From positions 1 to 14,180 of the forward strand of contig CANFNE010000028.1 of assembly GCA_947448105.1 (NCBI GenBank): a stretch of DNA of 14,180 bases, in the 5' to 3' direction. Origin of the DNA: Burkholderiales bacterium. GTDB taxonomy: Bacteria > Pseudomonadota > Gammaproteobacteria > Burkholderiales > Burkholderiaceae_C. The position numbers and the translations under genes are program-made. Of this stretch, positions 13,718 through 14,180 are shown piece after piece (within the stretch, counting starts at the first letter, position 1; each line of letters opens with the position of its first letter). The notes under the pieces are model-generated. The model was not told the origin of the DNA. It made no database searches and saw only the letters and a list, made by a program, of their open reading frames with translations.

Positions 13718-13762
13718 TTCTCCGGCAATTCCTCCTCAGTTCAGTTTTTCGGTTCAGGCATC

Positions 13763-13782
13763 GTTGGCCCATTTTGGGCAAC
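13763..13782 (+). other. Short stem-loop upstream of the rne ribosome binding site
   Basis: GTTG pairs with CAAC and CCC with GGG, with one bulged G and an ATTTT loop; 7 bp in all. It ends at the first heptamer repeat, 31 nt before the rne start codon. Confidence 0.45.
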
Positions 13783-13801
13783 TGACAACTGACAACTGAA
13801 A
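13781..13801 (+). repeat. Tandem ACTGACA heptamers before the rne start
   Basis: Two exact copies of ACTGACA (13781-13787, 13788-13794) and a third diverged copy ACTGAAA (13795-13801) lead straight into the AAGGA ribosome binding site at 13801-13805. Upstream TTCAGTT at 13740-13746 is complementary to AACTGAA at 13794-13800. Confidence 0.7.
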
Positions 13802-13813
13802 AGGACGCACTCC

Positions 13814-14180
13814 ATGAAACGGATGCTAATCAACGCCACGCAGGCTGAAGAACGCCGCCTGGCCATCGTCGACGGACAAAAGCTCCTCGACTACGAAATC
13901 GAAATCGAAGGACGCGAACAGCGCAAGGGCAACATCTACAAAGCCGTGGTTACCCGCGTCGAGCCTTCGCTGGAAGCCTGTTTTGTCGACTACGGCGAAG
14001 ACCGCCACGGCTTTTTGCCCTTCAAGGAAATCTCCAAGCAGTATTTCCAGCAAGGTGTGGCCGTCAACAACGCCCGCATCCAGGACGCCATCCGCGAAGG
14101 CCAGGAACTGCTGGTGCAAGTGGAAAAAGAAGAGCGTGGCAACAAGGGCGCGGCCCTCACCACCTTCATCAGTTTGGCTG
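13814..14180 (+). CDS. rne: Ribonuclease E, N-terminal part (runs off the window)
   Basis: Essential endoribonuclease for mRNA turnover and rRNA/tRNA processing and the scaffold of the degradosome. Only the first 122 codons are present. They match the RNase E/G family closely: MKRMLINATQAEERRLAIVD at the start, then the S1 RNA-binding domain (about 36-119) with KGNIYKAVVTRVEPSLEACFVDYG split here into its two strands, GFLPFKEIS (67-75), and EERGNKGAALTTFISLA just before the edge. The N-terminus MKRMLINAT is characteristic of RNase E rather than RNase G. AAGGA at 13801-13805 lies 8 nt from the ATG. It diverges from rluC and has a long structured leader that suggests feedback control of its mRNA. 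Confidence 0.96.
   Translation, partial: MKRMLINATQAEERRLAIVDGQKLLDYEIEIEGREQRKGNIYKAVVTRVEPSLEACFVDYGEDRHGFLPFKEISKQYFQQGVAVNNARIQDAIREGQELLVQVEKEERGNKGAALTTFISLA

Larger units (their letters stand above)
13311..13813 (+). promoter_or_regulatory. Long structured 5' leader of rne
   Basis: This 503-nt stretch between the divergent rluC and rne starts holds no convincing gene. It contains a perfect 11-bp hairpin (13492-13518), a 9-bp bulged hairpin (13693-13717), a 7-bp bulged hairpin (13763-13782), and heptamer repeats running into the rne ribosome binding site. In E. coli the rne mRNA has a 361-nt leader whose stem-loops let RNase E destabilise its own message; the position, length and hairpins here suggest an analogous feedback element, though I cannot show homology. 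It also contains a weaker promoter-like pair (TTGAAC 13465-13470, CAAAAT 13488-13493, spacer 17) that would start transcription near 13500. Confidence 0.6.

Noticed and set aside
13219..13728. Minus-strand open frames across the rluC-rne gap
   Set aside because: They lack protein-family features and overlap the rluC start and hairpin arms; GC-rich chance frames.

Overview
The window reads as a conserved chromosomal housekeeping segment of a betaproteobacterium. Protein sequences and gene order point to Burkholderiales, probably Comamonadaceae (Rhodoferax/Polaromonas-like). DNA is GC-rich, genes are tightly packed with several ATGA stop/start overlaps, and I see no insertion sequence, CRISPR array, tRNA or rRNA. 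The genus is an inference from memory of protein families, not a search.

Layout. Minus strand, right to left from about 8.7 kb: yceD (DUF177), rpmF (L32), an intrinsic terminator, plsX, fabH, fabD, fabG (with an apparent one-base frameshift), acpP, fabF, a small membrane protein resembling YgfX/CptA, and a DegP/MucD-type periplasmic protease at 106-1572. Plus strand 8724-10087: a Maf/YceF nucleotide pyrophosphatase and an RsmI-related methyltransferase, diverging from yceD across about 25 bp. Minus strand 13310-10099: rluC, a HAD phosphatase, a small Rieske protein and an SppA/S49 peptidase, converging on the methyltransferase with 11 bp between stops. Plus strand from 13814 to the window edge: the start of rne (RNase E) behind a leader of about 500 nt.

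How the genes fit together. plsX, fabH, fabD, fabG, acpP and fabF make acyl-ACP from malonyl-CoA and feed PlsX with acyl groups for phospholipid synthesis. rpmF, yceD, rluC and rne concern ribosome assembly and RNA metabolism. The order rne <-> rluC ... maf <-> yceD-rpmF-plsX-fabHDG-acpP-fabF is the one known from Escherichia coli, with the betaproteobacterial additions placed at the convergent junction of rluC and maf. degP and sppA add envelope proteolysis.

I did not find a wholly new system. The most rewarding signals are non-coding: a 30-nt dyad abutting the candidate acpP promoter, two GCAA-tetraloop hairpins between acpP and fabF, a structured rne leader with a perfect 11-bp stem and heptamer repeats at the ribosome binding site, and a terminator splitting rpmF from plsX. 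Two gene-level oddities are the broken fabG frame and the lack of rpoE-rseA-rseB next to degP, where related genomes usually carry them.
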